Of a stretch of 64,000 nucleotides of DNA, positions 8,228 to 16,710 are shown piece by piece. The DNA is from DATENM01 sp045807725. GTDB taxonomy: Bacteria; Acidobacteriota; Blastocatellia; UBA7656. How positions within the stretch are numbered: the first letter of the stretch is position 1; each line of letters starts with the position of its first letter. Under the pieces are notes generated by a model, which was given only the letters and a program-made list of their open reading frames with translations, ran no database searches and had not been told where the DNA came from. Location of the stretch: assembly GCA_045807725.1 (NCBI GenBank), contig JBJMGV010000009.1, positions 19,747 to 83,746 on the forward strand. The letters run 5' to 3'. Position numbers and translations under genes: made by a program.

Positions 8228-9813
8228 CACCAGGGCTCCGCGAGATAGGGGAAGTGATCGAGAAATTCCTTGTCATTCTTCAAGGGATTGGGCGGCGTCT
8301 TCGGCTCAATCGGCGCGGCATCCCACAAGGCTTGATCGTTCAGCATCTCAATGTGATATTTCTTACCATTCAGCTCGGCTTCCATATCGAGGAAGAGTGA
8401 AAGGAAGCGCGTCGCCACTTGGTCTTCGGGCCGCCGACCGAAAGGCCACGTCCCGGTCGTGTCCATATCGATGGCGCAGACGTTCGGCACGAAGATTTCA
8501 AATGGACGCCGCAACGGAATGTCCAATCCTTTCTTGTTCCACGAGTCGTCCGGCAGGCGTAGCGGCTGAAACAGCGTCTTCTTCACGCGCGGGAAGGCGG
8601 CAGTGACCAGCGCATAGGTCTTGTGCACGGAGACCGGCGAGTCGTCGTGGTCGAAAGAGGTCTGCAAGCCGAGCGCGCTGATCGCGGGGCCGAAGCCCCA
8701 CCCCAGGTGCGCCAGCCGCTTGATGAAGTGAGGCGCGAGCCAGAAGTTATTCGCGCCGACCTGCCGGTTGTCTTCGCGCTCGCTCAAGGCGGCGTCGGCG
8801 AAGGGCTGGCCGTCGGTATCTACGAGCTTGTATTTCTTCAACTCGGCATCCTGCGAAAAGAGGTCGAGCAGCGCCTGCGGGTGCTCAAGCAGCAGCGGAT
8901 GGTCCGGAATTGTCTCGACCTTGTTGGCCGCCTTCAGCACCCAGCTCTCGCCCCAGGTGTTGACGATGCGGTCACGGGCGGGCGAGTGCGTGATGAAGGC
9001 CATCGGTATCTCAAGGATGATGGCGTTGATGTTCTTGCCGTTCTGGCAGTCGAAGCCGGTGTAGACGAAGCGGTAGTTGCCATTCGCGTCCTTGCGGAAC
9101 CTGTCGCCGTTCCAGGTGAGCGGCCCTGGCGGGAGGTCGCGCTTCGACCCCTGCGGCTTGCCGTGAACGTTGAGGTAGCCCCAGTCTGGGTCTGCGGGGT
9201 CGAAGTTGAAGAGGTCGTTGCCTTCAAGCTCAAGCAGCGTCTTCGGGATTTTCAGTTCGCGCGCCTCGGCCATCGTGTGCGGCACGTGATAAAACTGCGG
9301 CGCGTAGTTGATCGAGCGAAAGAAGCCGGTGAGGTCGTTGAAGAAGGCGTCGTCGCGCCCGCCGATGTAAGTCTTGATCGCGTGACCGGCGGGCGATTGA
9401 ATGGTTAGAGACTGGTTCGTATCAACCACAGTCGCAAAGCTGCCTTCGGGGAAGTTCATAAACTTGACGGTAGCGCGGCCCGCCGGATCGACCGTCACGC
9501 GAATCTCGGACGGCCTCAGATTGCCGAGATACTTATCCTTGAGCGCGTCGAAATAGTTGAGCAGGGTCTCCAGGCTACGGTCTTTGACCGGCCATACGGC
9601 GCGCGGCGCGGCGTGCAGTTGAATGCGGTAGAGCATATCGCTATCGAACGTGCCCGCTGCCGGGACCGCAGCGAAGGTCAACGCGATCACTACCTTTTCG
9701 CCGCCGTCGGTGTCGTCGCTGGGGAATCCGAAAATGTCGTAGAGGTCGGCGGCGCTGACATCTATATCCGAGAAGATACTGTTGACCGCGTTAGGGTCAT
9801 TGTGGTCGGCCAT
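8227..9813 (-). CDS. DUF4331 family protein, first gene of the redox/lipase operon
   Basis: A 528-residue protein starting MADHNDPNAVNSIFSDI. It is preceded by AGAGGTGAG at ideal spacing. The opening ADHxDP...SDIDVSAADLYDIFGFP, the middle NAIILEIPMAFI and the DFDPADPDWGY-type acidic segments are hallmarks of DUF4331, a beta-rich family of unknown biochemical role. Many homologues are secreted, but this one has no signal peptide. It overlaps the TPR gene by one base. It heads a five-gene minus-strand run (TPR, cytochrome c, GMC oxidoreductase, patatin), so a role connected with that redox chemistry is inferred, not shown. Confidence 0.83.
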   Translation of the reverse strand: MADHNDPNAVNSIFSDIDVSAADLYDIFGFPSDDTDGGEKVVIALTFAAVPAAGTFDSDMLYRIQLHAAPRAVWPVKDRSLETLLNYFDALKDKYLGNLRPSEIRVTVDPAGRATVKFMNFPEGSFATVVDTNQSLTIQSPAGHAIKTYIGGRDDAFFNDLTGFFRSINYAPQFYHVPHTMAEARELKIPKTLLELEGNDLFNFDPADPDWGYLNVHGKPQGSKRDLPPGPLTWNGDRFRKDANGNYRFVYTGFDCQNGKNINAIILEIPMAFITHSPARDRIVNTWGESWVLKAANKVETIPDHPLLLEHPQALLDLFSQDAELKKYKLVDTDGQPFADAALSEREDNRQVGANNFWLAPHFIKRLAHLGWGFGPAISALGLQTSFDHDDSPVSVHKTYALVTAAFPRVKKTLFQPLRLPDDSWNKKGLDIPLRRPFEIFVPNVCAIDMDTTGTWPFGRRPEDQVATRFLSLFLDMEAELNGKKYHIEMLNDQALWDAAPIEPKTPPNPLKNDKEFLDHFPYLAEPW

Positions 9814-10209
9814 GATCTCACCTCTTTCTGCGGCTCTATGGTCGGTGCGGCCATAGAGAGGCGATGCGGATGGGCGGAAGCGAGCCGACGTGAGACGAAC
9901 CCGTGCGGCTCATTGCGTAGCGCGTGATGACGTGAGCGATTCAGCCCGGCTTGTTCGTGTCCGGCGCGAGCGCCGACACATCCAATTCAGTCGTGTTCGT
10001 CTAAACCGCGTGTGTTCACCTGACAGGCCGCCGGCAGTCTTATGAGGCGTCGGTCTGTAACCCTGAAACCTATCGAGATTGCATCCCGCCGGTTATTAAA
10101 TAGTGTTCCATTGCTAAGAGGATCAATGGATTCCGGCTGGGCGCGCAATATGTACTACACTGCTGTGGCAATGTCAAATAAATTCGTTTTTACGGAAGGG
10201 TGCGCGGCT
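9814..10209. other. Divergent intergenic region between the DUF4331 operon and mazG
   Basis: About 490 bp separate the two divergent starts. The left end holds a hairpin in the DUF4331 leader and the right end a likely mazG promoter (both listed separately). The rest shows no gene, no tRNA-like fold and no strong repeat. A possible frame at 10042-10314 has no ribosome-binding site and runs into mazG out of frame, so I do not call it. Confidence 0.5.
9834..9858. promoter_or_regulatory. Leader hairpin or operator upstream of the DUF4331 operon
   Basis: CTCTATGG (9834-9841) and CCATAGAG (9851-9858) form a perfect 8-bp inverted repeat with a 9-nt loop. It lies about 20 nt upstream of the DUF4331 start, just before its Shine-Dalgarno. 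It could be a repressor-binding palindrome or an mRNA hairpin controlling ribosome access. No regulator is encoded next to it. Confidence 0.4.
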
Positions 10210-10238
10210 TTATCAACCGTCCGGCGATGGACTATGCT
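10210..10238 (+). promoter_or_regulatory. Putative sigma-70 type promoter for mazG
   Basis: TTATCA at 10210-10215 and TATGCT at 10233-10238 are separated by 17 nt. This fits a -35/-10 pair whose transcript would begin near 10245, about 60 nt before the mazG ATG. Confidence 0.4.
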
Positions 10239-10306
10239 AGAACTGTTACGGACGCATCGGCGTCGCAACTCATGGCGGCGCGCATCAACGACGGACTTAA
10301 AAATCT

Positions 10307-11164
10307 ATGAATGAACCTACGGACAAAACGGCGGGCGAGAAGTTCGCTGAACTGGTCAGGCTGATCGCGCGACTGCGCGCGCCGGGCGGCTGCCCCTGGG
10401 ACCGCGAGCAGACGCACGAAAGCCTCAAGCCGATGCTGCTCGAAGAGGCTTACGAAGTGGTCGAGGCCATTGACGAAGGCGACGACGACGAGTTCATCGG
10501 CGAGTTGGGCGACTTGCTCTTGCAGGTCGTCTTTCACGCCGACATCGCCACCGAGGAGTCGCGCTTCACGGTCGCCGATGTCATCGAGCGCATCTCGTCG
10601 AAGATGATCCGCCGCCACCCGCACGTCTTTGGCGAAGACACTGCTGAATCGTCCAGCGAAGTGCTGCGCAACTGGGAAGCGATCAAAGCCGCCGAGCTTG
10701 CCGCTAAAGGCAAAGCGGCGGATGAAGGCTCGATGCTCGATAGCGTTTCAACCAGGCTGCCAGCAGTGATGGAAGCCTTTCAGATGACCACGAAGGTTTC
10801 GCGCGTGGACTTTGATTGGCCCGACGTTGCCGGCGTATTAGAAAAGCTCGATGAAGAAGTCGCCGAATTGAAAGAGGCTGCCGCCAGTCCCACACCTAAC
10901 CATCAAGACATTGCCGGCGAAGTCGGCGACCTGCTGTTCGTCGCCGTCAACGTCGCGCGCCTGCTCGGCGTTGACCCTGAAAGCGCGCTCAAATCATCCA
11001 ATCGCAAGTTCCGTCGCCGCTTCCGCTACATCGAAGACCGCCTGCGCGAGCAAGGCCGTCAGCCCGCAGACTCCAACCACACAGAGATGGATGTGCTGTG
11101 GGACGAAGCCAAGGCGAAAGAGAAAGACACGTCGCCGCTCGACATACGACCCACCGGCGATTGA
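10307..11164 (+). CDS. mazG: Nucleoside triphosphate pyrophosphohydrolase MazG
   Basis: A 285-residue two-domain MazG. The first domain carries GGCPWDREQTHESLKPMLLEEAYEVVEAI, including the EExxE metal site, followed by ELGDLLLQVVFHADIA with the ExGD site. The second carries KLDEEVAELKEA and EVGDLLFVAVNVARLLGVDPE, ending with the family tail NRKFRRRF. MazG hydrolyses NTPs, including damaged nucleotides, to NMP and pyrophosphate in the cytoplasm and also influences ppGpp levels. Length and motif order are normal. The Shine-Dalgarno is weak. It appears monocistronic. Confidence 0.95.
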   Translation: MNEPTDKTAGEKFAELVRLIARLRAPGGCPWDREQTHESLKPMLLEEAYEVVEAIDEGDDDEFIGELGDLLLQVVFHADIATEESRFTVADVIERISSKMIRRHPHVFGEDTAESSSEVLRNWEAIKAAELAAKGKAADEGSMLDSVSTRLPAVMEAFQMTTKVSRVDFDWPDVAGVLEKLDEEVAELKEAAASPTPNHQDIAGEVGDLLFVAVNVARLLGVDPESALKSSNRKFRRRFRYIEDRLREQGRQPADSNHTEMDVLWDEAKAKEKDTSPLDIRPTGD

Positions 11165-11299
11165 TGCGGTAAGCGAATTGCTTCTCTCTATTCAAGGCAC
11201 ATAAGGAAGCGCCGACAGCCGCGTGTTGCGGCGTCTCTGCGTGCCGGAGTGTTGCATTCAATTGCACACGCCGTACGGAGAACAGACAAGGGAGAAGCT

Positions 11300-11512
11300 A
11301 TGGCAGACAAGAAGAAGAATCAGCCGCCCACAAGCGAAGGCAAACAGCAGAGTCCAGTCAAAGGCGAGAGCCGCAAGCTCAACAAGCGCTCGGACGTGAT
11401 GCAGTCGTCGCACGCAAAGCAGAACCTCGGTTCCGACTCTGACGAGATGGGCCAGCGCGCCAATCCATCGCAGCGCAAGAACAACTCCGCCCGCCCGAAG
11501 GCGGGACGCTAA
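11300..11512 (+). CDS. Small highly charged, probably disordered protein
   Basis: A 70-residue hydrophilic protein starting MADKKKNQPPTSEGK, with GGGAG ahead of the ATG at 11300. It is rich in Lys, Asn, Ser and Gln, has almost no hydrophobic residues, and ends RKNNSARPKAGR. No domain is recognised. The composition resembles small stress or DNA-associated intrinsically disordered proteins, but function is unknown. It lies between mazG and a composite repeat that starts 13 nt after its stop. Confidence 0.65.
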   Translation: MADKKKNQPPTSEGKQQSPVKGESRKLNKRSDVMQSSHAKQNLGSDSDEMGQRANPSQRKNNSARPKAGR

Positions 11513-11525
11513 GAAGGCAAAATAA

Positions 11526-11680
<155 letters not shown>

Positions 11681-11799
11681 CTTCATCTCATCCTTGTCAC
11701 TTGTCACTTCCTATAATAGACTCGTTGCGGCCTCGCGTTCTGAGCGCTTTCAATCATCCGAGCATCACGATCATTCATCAGCGAAGGAGAAGCCTGGCT

Positions 11800-12576
11800 G
11801 TGCCGACACTGAACGAATTATTCGACCTCTCTGGCAAAGTCGCGCTCGTCACCGGCGGCTCGCGCGGATTAGGCCAGGAGATGGCTGAAGGACTTGCCGA
11901 AGCCGGCGCTTCACTGATGCTGCTGGCGCGGCGCGAGCAATGGCTGACGCCGACCGTCGAAGAGTTCCGCGCACGCGGCTACAACGTCGAAGGCACGATC
12001 TGCGACGTGTCGAGCTGCGACGAGGTGCAGGCGGCAGTGGATAAAACCATAGCGACGTACGGCCAGATTGATATTCTCGTCAACAACGCCGGCGTCTCGT
12101 GGGGCCAGCCTATCGAAGATCACGCGCTCGAAAAGTGGGATATGGTCTTGAAGATCAACCTGACCGGCGCGTTCCTGTTTTCGCAGCGAGCGGGGCGCGA
12201 GATGCTCAAGCGGCGCAGCGGCACGATCATCAACGTCGCTTCGGTCGCCGGATTGAAAGGCTCGATGGAAAACGGCCAGCACATCGTCAGCTACGTCGCC
12301 GCCAAAGGCGGGCTGATCGCGATGACGCGCGAGTTCGCGGCCAAGTGGGCCAAGCGCGGCATCCGCGTCAACGCCATCGCGCCGGGCTTCTTCCCTTCGC
12401 GGATGACCGAAAAAGTTTTAGAGCACGCGCAGGCGCAGATCGAAGCCGGCGTGCCGATGGGCCGTGTCGGCGCGGCGGGCGAATTGAAAGGCGTCGCCGT
12501 CTTTCTGGCGTCGCCGGCTTCGGGTTACATCACCGGACAGACCATCGTCGTTGATGGCGGCAGCACTATCGCGTAG
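11800..12576 (+). CDS. Short-chain dehydrogenase/reductase
   Basis: A 258-residue classical SDR. The start is taken as GTG at 11800, ten nt after GAAGGAG; longer in-frame versions begin inside non-coding sequence. It has the cofactor motif TGGSRGLG, the structural NNAG, the active-site Ser in INVASVAG, and the Tyr/Lys pair in SYVAAKGG. The C-terminal ITGQTIVVDGGST is standard. An arginine-containing turn (LLARREQWL) after the second strand suggests NADP(H). The family oxidises or reduces alcohols, ketones or acyl intermediates; the sequence resembles gluconate 5-dehydrogenase or FabG-like members, but the substrate is undetermined. A TATAAT at 11712 may belong to its promoter. Confidence 0.9.
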   Translation: MPTLNELFDLSGKVALVTGGSRGLGQEMAEGLAEAGASLMLLARREQWLTPTVEEFRARGYNVEGTICDVSSCDEVQAAVDKTIATYGQIDILVNNAGVSWGQPIEDHALEKWDMVLKINLTGAFLFSQRAGREMLKRRSGTIINVASVAGLKGSMENGQHIVSYVAAKGGLIAMTREFAAKWAKRGIRVNAIAPGFFPSRMTEKVLEHAQAQIEAGVPMGRVGAAGELKGVAVFLASPASGYITGQTIVVDGGSTIA

Positions 12577-12627
12577 CACCCTCAGGCAAGCATTGCCCCA
12601 AACCCAAACTGAAAAGGAGAAGAAAAA

Positions 12628-12891
12628 ATGAGATTATTGGCTCTGTTGGCTTCGCTCGGTTGTGTCATTTGCTGGATTATCGTACTGGTGAAGATGTTTC
12701 AGACCGCAGGCCCGGTACAAGGGATCATCGGCCTGATCTGCGGCATCTGGGCGTTCATCTGGGGCTGGATGAATGCCGGAAAGGTGGGCGTCAGAAATAT
12801 CATGCTCATCTGGACGGTCTTGATCATCTTGAGCGTCATTCTCAACATTGCGGCTGGCGGCTTCAGTTATAGCTATAGCATCGGCGGCTAG
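12628..12891 (+). CDS. Small membrane protein (87 residues)
   Basis: It starts MRLLALLASLGCVICW after a clear GGAGAAG ribosome site. Three hydrophobic stretches (about 2-22, 30-47, 56-75) predict two or three membrane helices, ending SYSYSIGG. No family is recognised. It follows the SDR gene by 51 bp and could share its transcript. A 7-bp hairpin (12884-12900) spans its stop codon. Confidence 0.75.
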   Translation: MRLLALLASLGCVICWIIVLVKMFQTAGPVQGIIGLICGIWAFIWGWMNAGKVGVRNIMLIWTVLIILSVILNIAAGGFSYSYSIGG

Positions 12892-12900
12892 CTTAGCCGC
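12884..12900. other. Short hairpin across the stop codon of the 87-residue gene
   Basis: GCGGCTA, a GCT loop and TAGCCGC form a perfect 7-bp stem overlapping the TAG stop. No U-tract follows, so it is not a proven terminator. Confidence 0.4.
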
Positions 12901-13001
12901 TCACTGACCATTCACACAGCCGGGGCGCGAGCGCTGCGCTTTTCCATATGCGACGCGCCTCGGCTCTGCCATCTTCACATCACATCTGAAGGCCATCGGT
13001 T

Positions 13002-14267
13002 ATGCGAAACGTTCGGACAATCGTTGCAATCACCCTGCTCATCCTCTGCGGCGCGCTCTCGGTTAACGCACAGTCCAAGCTGATGGCGGGCGTCGGCAAG
13101 GCGGACATCACGCCGCCCATCGGCACACCGCTGGCCGGTTATGGCGGGCGTCTCGGCAGACCGTCGGTCGGCGTTCACGACCCGACCGAAGCCCGCGCTC
13201 TGGTGATCGACAACGGCGCGGAGAAGATCGCTTTCGTCAGCGTTGACCACCTCGGCTTCGATCACGGTATGGTCGAGCGCGTCCGCGAACTGGCCGCCAA
13301 AGCGACGAACATCGCGCCTGATCACATCTTCGTGATGTCGTCGCACACGCATTCGGGCGGCGGCGCGTTCCTCGAACTCTTCCCCATCCTCGCGGGCCGC
13401 TACGACGCACAGATTCGTGATGCCTACTCCGAGCGCACGGCCCGCGCCGTCATCGCGGCCAATCAAGCCATGCGCGCCGCACGCATTGCCATTGGCGCGG
13501 GCGAGGCGCGCGGCATCTCGCGCTTCCGCTCGTCGTGGCCGCCCAACGGCCCGATTGATCCAGAGGTCGGCGTCATTCGCGTAGACGCTGCCGATACGGG
13601 CAAGCCGATGGCCGTGCTGATGAACTTCGCCGCGCACCCGACCGTGGTGGGCGATAAGAACTTCGAGTTTTCGGCAGACTATGTTTACTACGCGCGCCGC
13701 GCCGTCGAGCAGATGATCGGCGGCGACGTGATGGCCATCTTCGCCAATGGCGCGCAGGGCACGGTCGCGCCGCGCGCCTTTCAAGGCAAAGATGAATGGC
13801 AGCGCGCCGAAAACGTCGGCACGATTCTGGCCGCCGAAGTCTACAAAGTCACCTTGATGATCGCGCCGCAAGACGCGGTTGATATACGGCTCGTGCGTCA
13901 CACGTTTGAGGCGCACACCGTGTTGCCGCCGAAAGCGCCGGTGAAGATCACGCTGCCGCCGAGCTATGACACAGAGGTCTGCGGCATTAGTTTCGATAAC
14001 CGCATCGCCTTTGTGACGATACCGGGCGAACTGAGCAGCATCTTGAACATTCAAGTCAAAGAGCGCGGCAAGATGCTCGGCTTTGAGAAGACATTTCTAC
14101 TGGGACTCACCAACGACGCGCTCGGCTACATCATCACCGAAGACGAATACCGACACGGCACGTATGAATCAAGCATCTCGCTGTTCGGGCAGGGCTGGGG
14201 CAGCTTCATCACCAACGAAGCCTTCCAGGCGCTCGAACATCTGCGCCCGGTCGCTGGCAAGCAATGA
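13002..14267 (+). CDS. Secreted neutral/alkaline ceramidase-like hydrolase
   Basis: A 421-residue exported protein with a signal peptide of about 23 residues ending VNAQS. The mature start KLMAGVGKADITPPIGTPLAGYGGR is typical of the N-terminal domain of neutral/alkaline non-lysosomal ceramidases. SVDHLGFD and SSHTHSGGG supply zinc-site histidines; NFAAHPTVVG carries a further conserved His. The family cleaves the amide bond of ceramides or related N-acyl lipids. At 421 residues it is much shorter than classical ceramidases (about 650), so it belongs to the short branch whose substrates are mostly unknown. It is probably monocistronic and followed by a long repeat region. Confidence 0.85.
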   Translation: MRNVRTIVAITLLILCGALSVNAQSKLMAGVGKADITPPIGTPLAGYGGRLGRPSVGVHDPTEARALVIDNGAEKIAFVSVDHLGFDHGMVERVRELAAKATNIAPDHIFVMSSHTHSGGGAFLELFPILAGRYDAQIRDAYSERTARAVIAANQAMRAARIAIGAGEARGISRFRSSWPPNGPIDPEVGVIRVDAADTGKPMAVLMNFAAHPTVVGDKNFEFSADYVYYARRAVEQMIGGDVMAIFANGAQGTVAPRAFQGKDEWQRAENVGTILAAEVYKVTLMIAPQDAVDIRLVRHTFEAHTVLPPKAPVKITLPPSYDTEVCGISFDNRIAFVTIPGELSSILNIQVKERGKMLGFEKTFLLGLTNDALGYIITEDEYRHGTYESSISLFGQGWGSFITNEAFQALEHLRPVAGKQ

Positions 14268-14308
14268 TGTCGGGGCGCAGAAAAAATCAAATATCAAATA
14301 AGGTCAGG

Positions 14309-14494
14309 CCGCGTCGCGGCGACTTGAGTATTGCGTAACGGCGACTTGAGTATTGCGCCGTGTAACGGCTTGAGTATTGCGCCGCGTAGCGGCTTGAGTA
14401 TTGCGCCGCATAGCGATTTGAATATTGCGCCGCTACGCGGCGACTTGAGTATTGCGTAACGGCGACTTGAGTATTGCGCCGCGTAGCGGCGGGT
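14309..14494. repeat. Tandem array of seven units with core TTGAGTATTGCG
   Basis: Seven copies of TTGAGTATTGCG (one with TTGAATATTGCG) start at about 14324, 14345, 14370, 14394, 14418, 14445 and 14467. They are spaced 21-27 bp and separated by GC-rich palindromic words such as CCGCGTAGCGG or TAACGGCGAC. Spacing alternates irregularly, which suggests units amplified by slippage or insertion. The array begins about 40 bp after the ceramidase-like gene. Confidence 0.85.
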
Positions 14495-14544
14495 GAATTT
14501 AGCCAGGCGTTTCAACGCCTGGGAGTTGCATTGATCGCAAGAGC

Positions 14545-14598
14545 GCGTCGCGTAGCGACGGTTGAATATCCGCCGATTCAACCGTCGCTACGCGACGC
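14545..14598. repeat. 23-bp perfect inverted repeat
   Basis: Arms 14545-14567 and 14576-14598 are exact reverse complements separated by only 8 bp. Each arm contains TCGCGTAGCGA, itself a palindrome. This can extrude as a long cruciform. It follows a smaller hairpin CCAGGCGTTTCAACGCCTGG at about 14502-14521. Confidence 0.85.
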
Positions 14599-14614
14599 GG
14601 CAGTAATCAGGCTG

Positions 14615-14806
14615 ATAGGTGCAGGCATTGAAATGCCTGCCTAAACTCAATCGCCGCGACGCGGCGTCTTCATAAAATAGGTGCAGGCATTGGAATATCG
14701 CTATATGACAGAAAGGAAACGGTAGCGGACTGTCTTCATAAAATAGGTGCAGGCATTTCAATGCCTGTCTAAACTCAATCGCTGCGACGCGGCGTCTTCA
14801 TAAAAT
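14615..14806. repeat. Direct repeat of about 64 bp, two copies plus a broken one
   Basis: Copies at 14615-14679 and 14741-14806 share the hairpin GCAGGCATTGAAATGCCTGC (second copy TTTC in the loop), then CTAAACTCAATCG, GCGACGCGGC and GTCTTCATAAAAT. Between them, a third start (GTGCAGGCATTGGAATATCG, 14681-14700) is interrupted by AT-richer unrelated sequence and resumes at CTTCATAAAATAGG. The interruption looks like an insertion into or deletion within one unit. Confidence 0.8.
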
Positions 14807-15090
14807 TTGAGCTTCAACTCATTTTTCCGCATTGATTAAATCCGCAGGCTCCGGTATAAAGCCTGTGTCCAGTGGATTCTCATGCATCGGAACTCCTCTA
14901 GCCAAAATTGAATGACGTGAGCCGTCGGGGTCAGACAGTCGGCATCAGTCAGCACGCGCTTGGCCATAGCTGACGCGGCGCTACCGTCTCTCGACCGCGC
15001 TCGTCGCATCACCATCGCCGTGAGGGGTTGCGCATTCGCAGGCTCGATTCTACATCCAGGCCCGTTGGCCCAAGTATGGAGGGACGTACC

Positions 15091-16614
15091 GTGAAGAAAA
15101 GCAAGCTCGCCGACTCGGCGTCGCGCGCACGCCGCGCCGTCCGCCGCTTCGTGCAAAAGTGTGAGTTCGACGAAGAGATAAATCTCAACCTGCCGATCCC
15201 GACGCAGGTCGTTTCAAACGAAGAGTATCTGCCCTACCCGCAGACCGACGAGCAGAAGCGCGTTCAGCACAACCTGATCCAGTTGGCCGACCACAACGCC
15301 AAGCTCTTGGGCGTCACGCGCCGCCAGTTCCTGCAAACATCAGGCGGTATGGCGGCGGCTTTTATGGCGATGAATTCGGTCTTCGGCAAGTTCTTCGATG
15401 TCGAGGCCAGCGAGATGATCGAGCCGGCGGCCTATGACGAAAAGTGGCCGAAGAATCAATTCATCTTCGACATTCAAACGCACCACGTCTCGTCGGGCCG
15501 GCAGGTCTTACCGCTGCTCGGCTACCGCAAAGTCGCCGAGCGCTGGAACCCCGACCTCAAGGGCCACGCGCATAAGATGGAAGACCTCTATCTGGCCAAC
15601 TACATCAAAGAGATTTTCCTCGACAGCGACACGATGGTGGCGGTGATTTCGGGCTTCCCGTCGCCGACGGATAACTCGAACATCCTGCCGCCGCCCGATA
15701 TGATCGAGACGCGCGCCAAGATCAACGGTCTTGCCGCCTCGCGTCGCATTGTCAGTCACGGCCTGTTCTCGCCCGACCTCGGCCAGCCCAATATGGAAAA
15801 CATGCACCGGCAGGCCGAGCAGTTGAAGATCGAGGCGTGGAAAGGCTATCCCGGCCAAGGACTCGGCCCATCGAAACAAGGCTGGTGGCTGGACGACGAA
15901 AAAGTAGCCTATCCCACATTTGAATACGCGCGCAAAACCGGCATCAAGTTGATCTGCGTTCACAAAGGACTGCCGTTGCCCGGCTTCAACGTCGAGCACT
16001 GCGACCCGCGCGACGTGCCGAAGGCGGCGATGGACTTCCCCGACCTGACGTTCATCCTTTATCACTCAGGTTTCAAGGGGCTGGAAAGTTCTCAGGAGAT
16101 CATCAAGGCGTTTCAGACCGGCGACCTCAAGATCAGCGGCGACCCAATGAAAGACGGCTACGTGCCGTGGGTCAGCGACATCTGCGCGGCTCGCAAGAAG
16201 AACCCGAAGATGAAGAATGTCTATATGGAGATCGGTTCAACGTTCGGCATGTTGGCCATAACCAACCCGATGCTCTGCTGCCATGTGCTCGGCATGTTGA
16301 TTGACGCGTTCGGCGACGATCACGTGTTGTGGGGCACGGACTCAATCTGGTGGGGTTCGCCGCAGTGGCAGATCGAAGCCTTCCGCCGCATCCAGATGCC
16401 CAGCGAGTTGATCAGGCAGTTCGGCTGGAAGCCGCTGACGCCGGAGGTCAAGAACAAGATATTCGGATTGAATGCGGCGCGCGTGTATGGCGTTGATGTG
16501 AAGGCGAAGCTGCACGCCATCCCGAACGACTATGTGACCCGGCTCAAGGCCGAATACCGCAACGACGGCGGACAACGGTCGAACACGCAATACGGCTGGG
16601 TCTACGGCAGGTAG
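15091..16614 (+). CDS. Amidohydrolase_2 family metal-dependent hydrolase
   Basis: A 507-residue protein. GTG at 15091 is chosen because GGAGGG lies 8 nt ahead; the upstream ATG at 15076 overlaps that site. The TIM-barrel amidohydrolase motifs include FDIQTHHV (first strand), ICVHKGLPLPG, LTFILYHSGFKG and the last-strand Asp in VLWGTDSIWWGSPQWQIEAF. A twin-arginine-like segment TRRQFLQTSGGMAAAFMAM lies at about residues 76-94, not at the extreme N-terminus. Family members hydrolyse or decarboxylate cyclic or aromatic substrates. Transcription probably ends at the hairpin at 16642. Confidence 0.85.
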   Translation: MKKSKLADSASRARRAVRRFVQKCEFDEEINLNLPIPTQVVSNEEYLPYPQTDEQKRVQHNLIQLADHNAKLLGVTRRQFLQTSGGMAAAFMAMNSVFGKFFDVEASEMIEPAAYDEKWPKNQFIFDIQTHHVSSGRQVLPLLGYRKVAERWNPDLKGHAHKMEDLYLANYIKEIFLDSDTMVAVISGFPSPTDNSNILPPPDMIETRAKINGLAASRRIVSHGLFSPDLGQPNMENMHRQAEQLKIEAWKGYPGQGLGPSKQGWWLDDEKVAYPTFEYARKTGIKLICVHKGLPLPGFNVEHCDPRDVPKAAMDFPDLTFILYHSGFKGLESSQEIIKAFQTGDLKISGDPMKDGYVPWVSDICAARKKNPKMKNVYMEIGSTFGMLAITNPMLCCHVLGMLIDAFGDDHVLWGTDSIWWGSPQWQIEAFRRIQMPSELIRQFGWKPLTPEVKNKIFGLNAARVYGVDVKAKLHAIPNDYVTRLKAEYRNDGGQRSNTQYGWVYGR

Positions 16615-16641
16615 TCAGACCGTTATCGCAACGTAGAGCGC

Positions 16642-16675
16642 AAAGGGCAGGGTTCATTCCCTGCCTTTTGTTTTT
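16642..16675 (+). terminator. Rho-independent terminator after the amidohydrolase
   Basis: AAAGGGCAGGG, a 6-nt loop, and CCCTGCC followed by TTTTGTTTTT form a textbook intrinsic terminator 28 bp after the stop codon. Confidence 0.9.
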
Positions 16676-16710
16676 GACGAGTGATGAACAAGTAAGGCGA
16701 TTGAATCTGG

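Noticed and set aside
10042..10314. 90-codon frame upstream of mazG
   Set aside because: No ribosome-binding site; it runs into mazG in another frame and covers the likely mazG promoter.
12975..14054. 359-codon minus-strand frame opposite the ceramidase-like gene
   Set aside because: Shadow of a secreted enzyme with a signal peptide and zinc motifs; no independent evidence.
14309..14494. CRISPR array
   Set aside because: Units are only about 12 bp conserved at irregular 21-27 bp spacing, the spacers are themselves repeat words, and there are no cas genes in the window.
15028..15090. Upstream start codons for the amidohydrolase
   Set aside because: The GGAGGG ribosome site lies 8 nt before GTG 15091; the earlier ATG 15076 would overlap that site.
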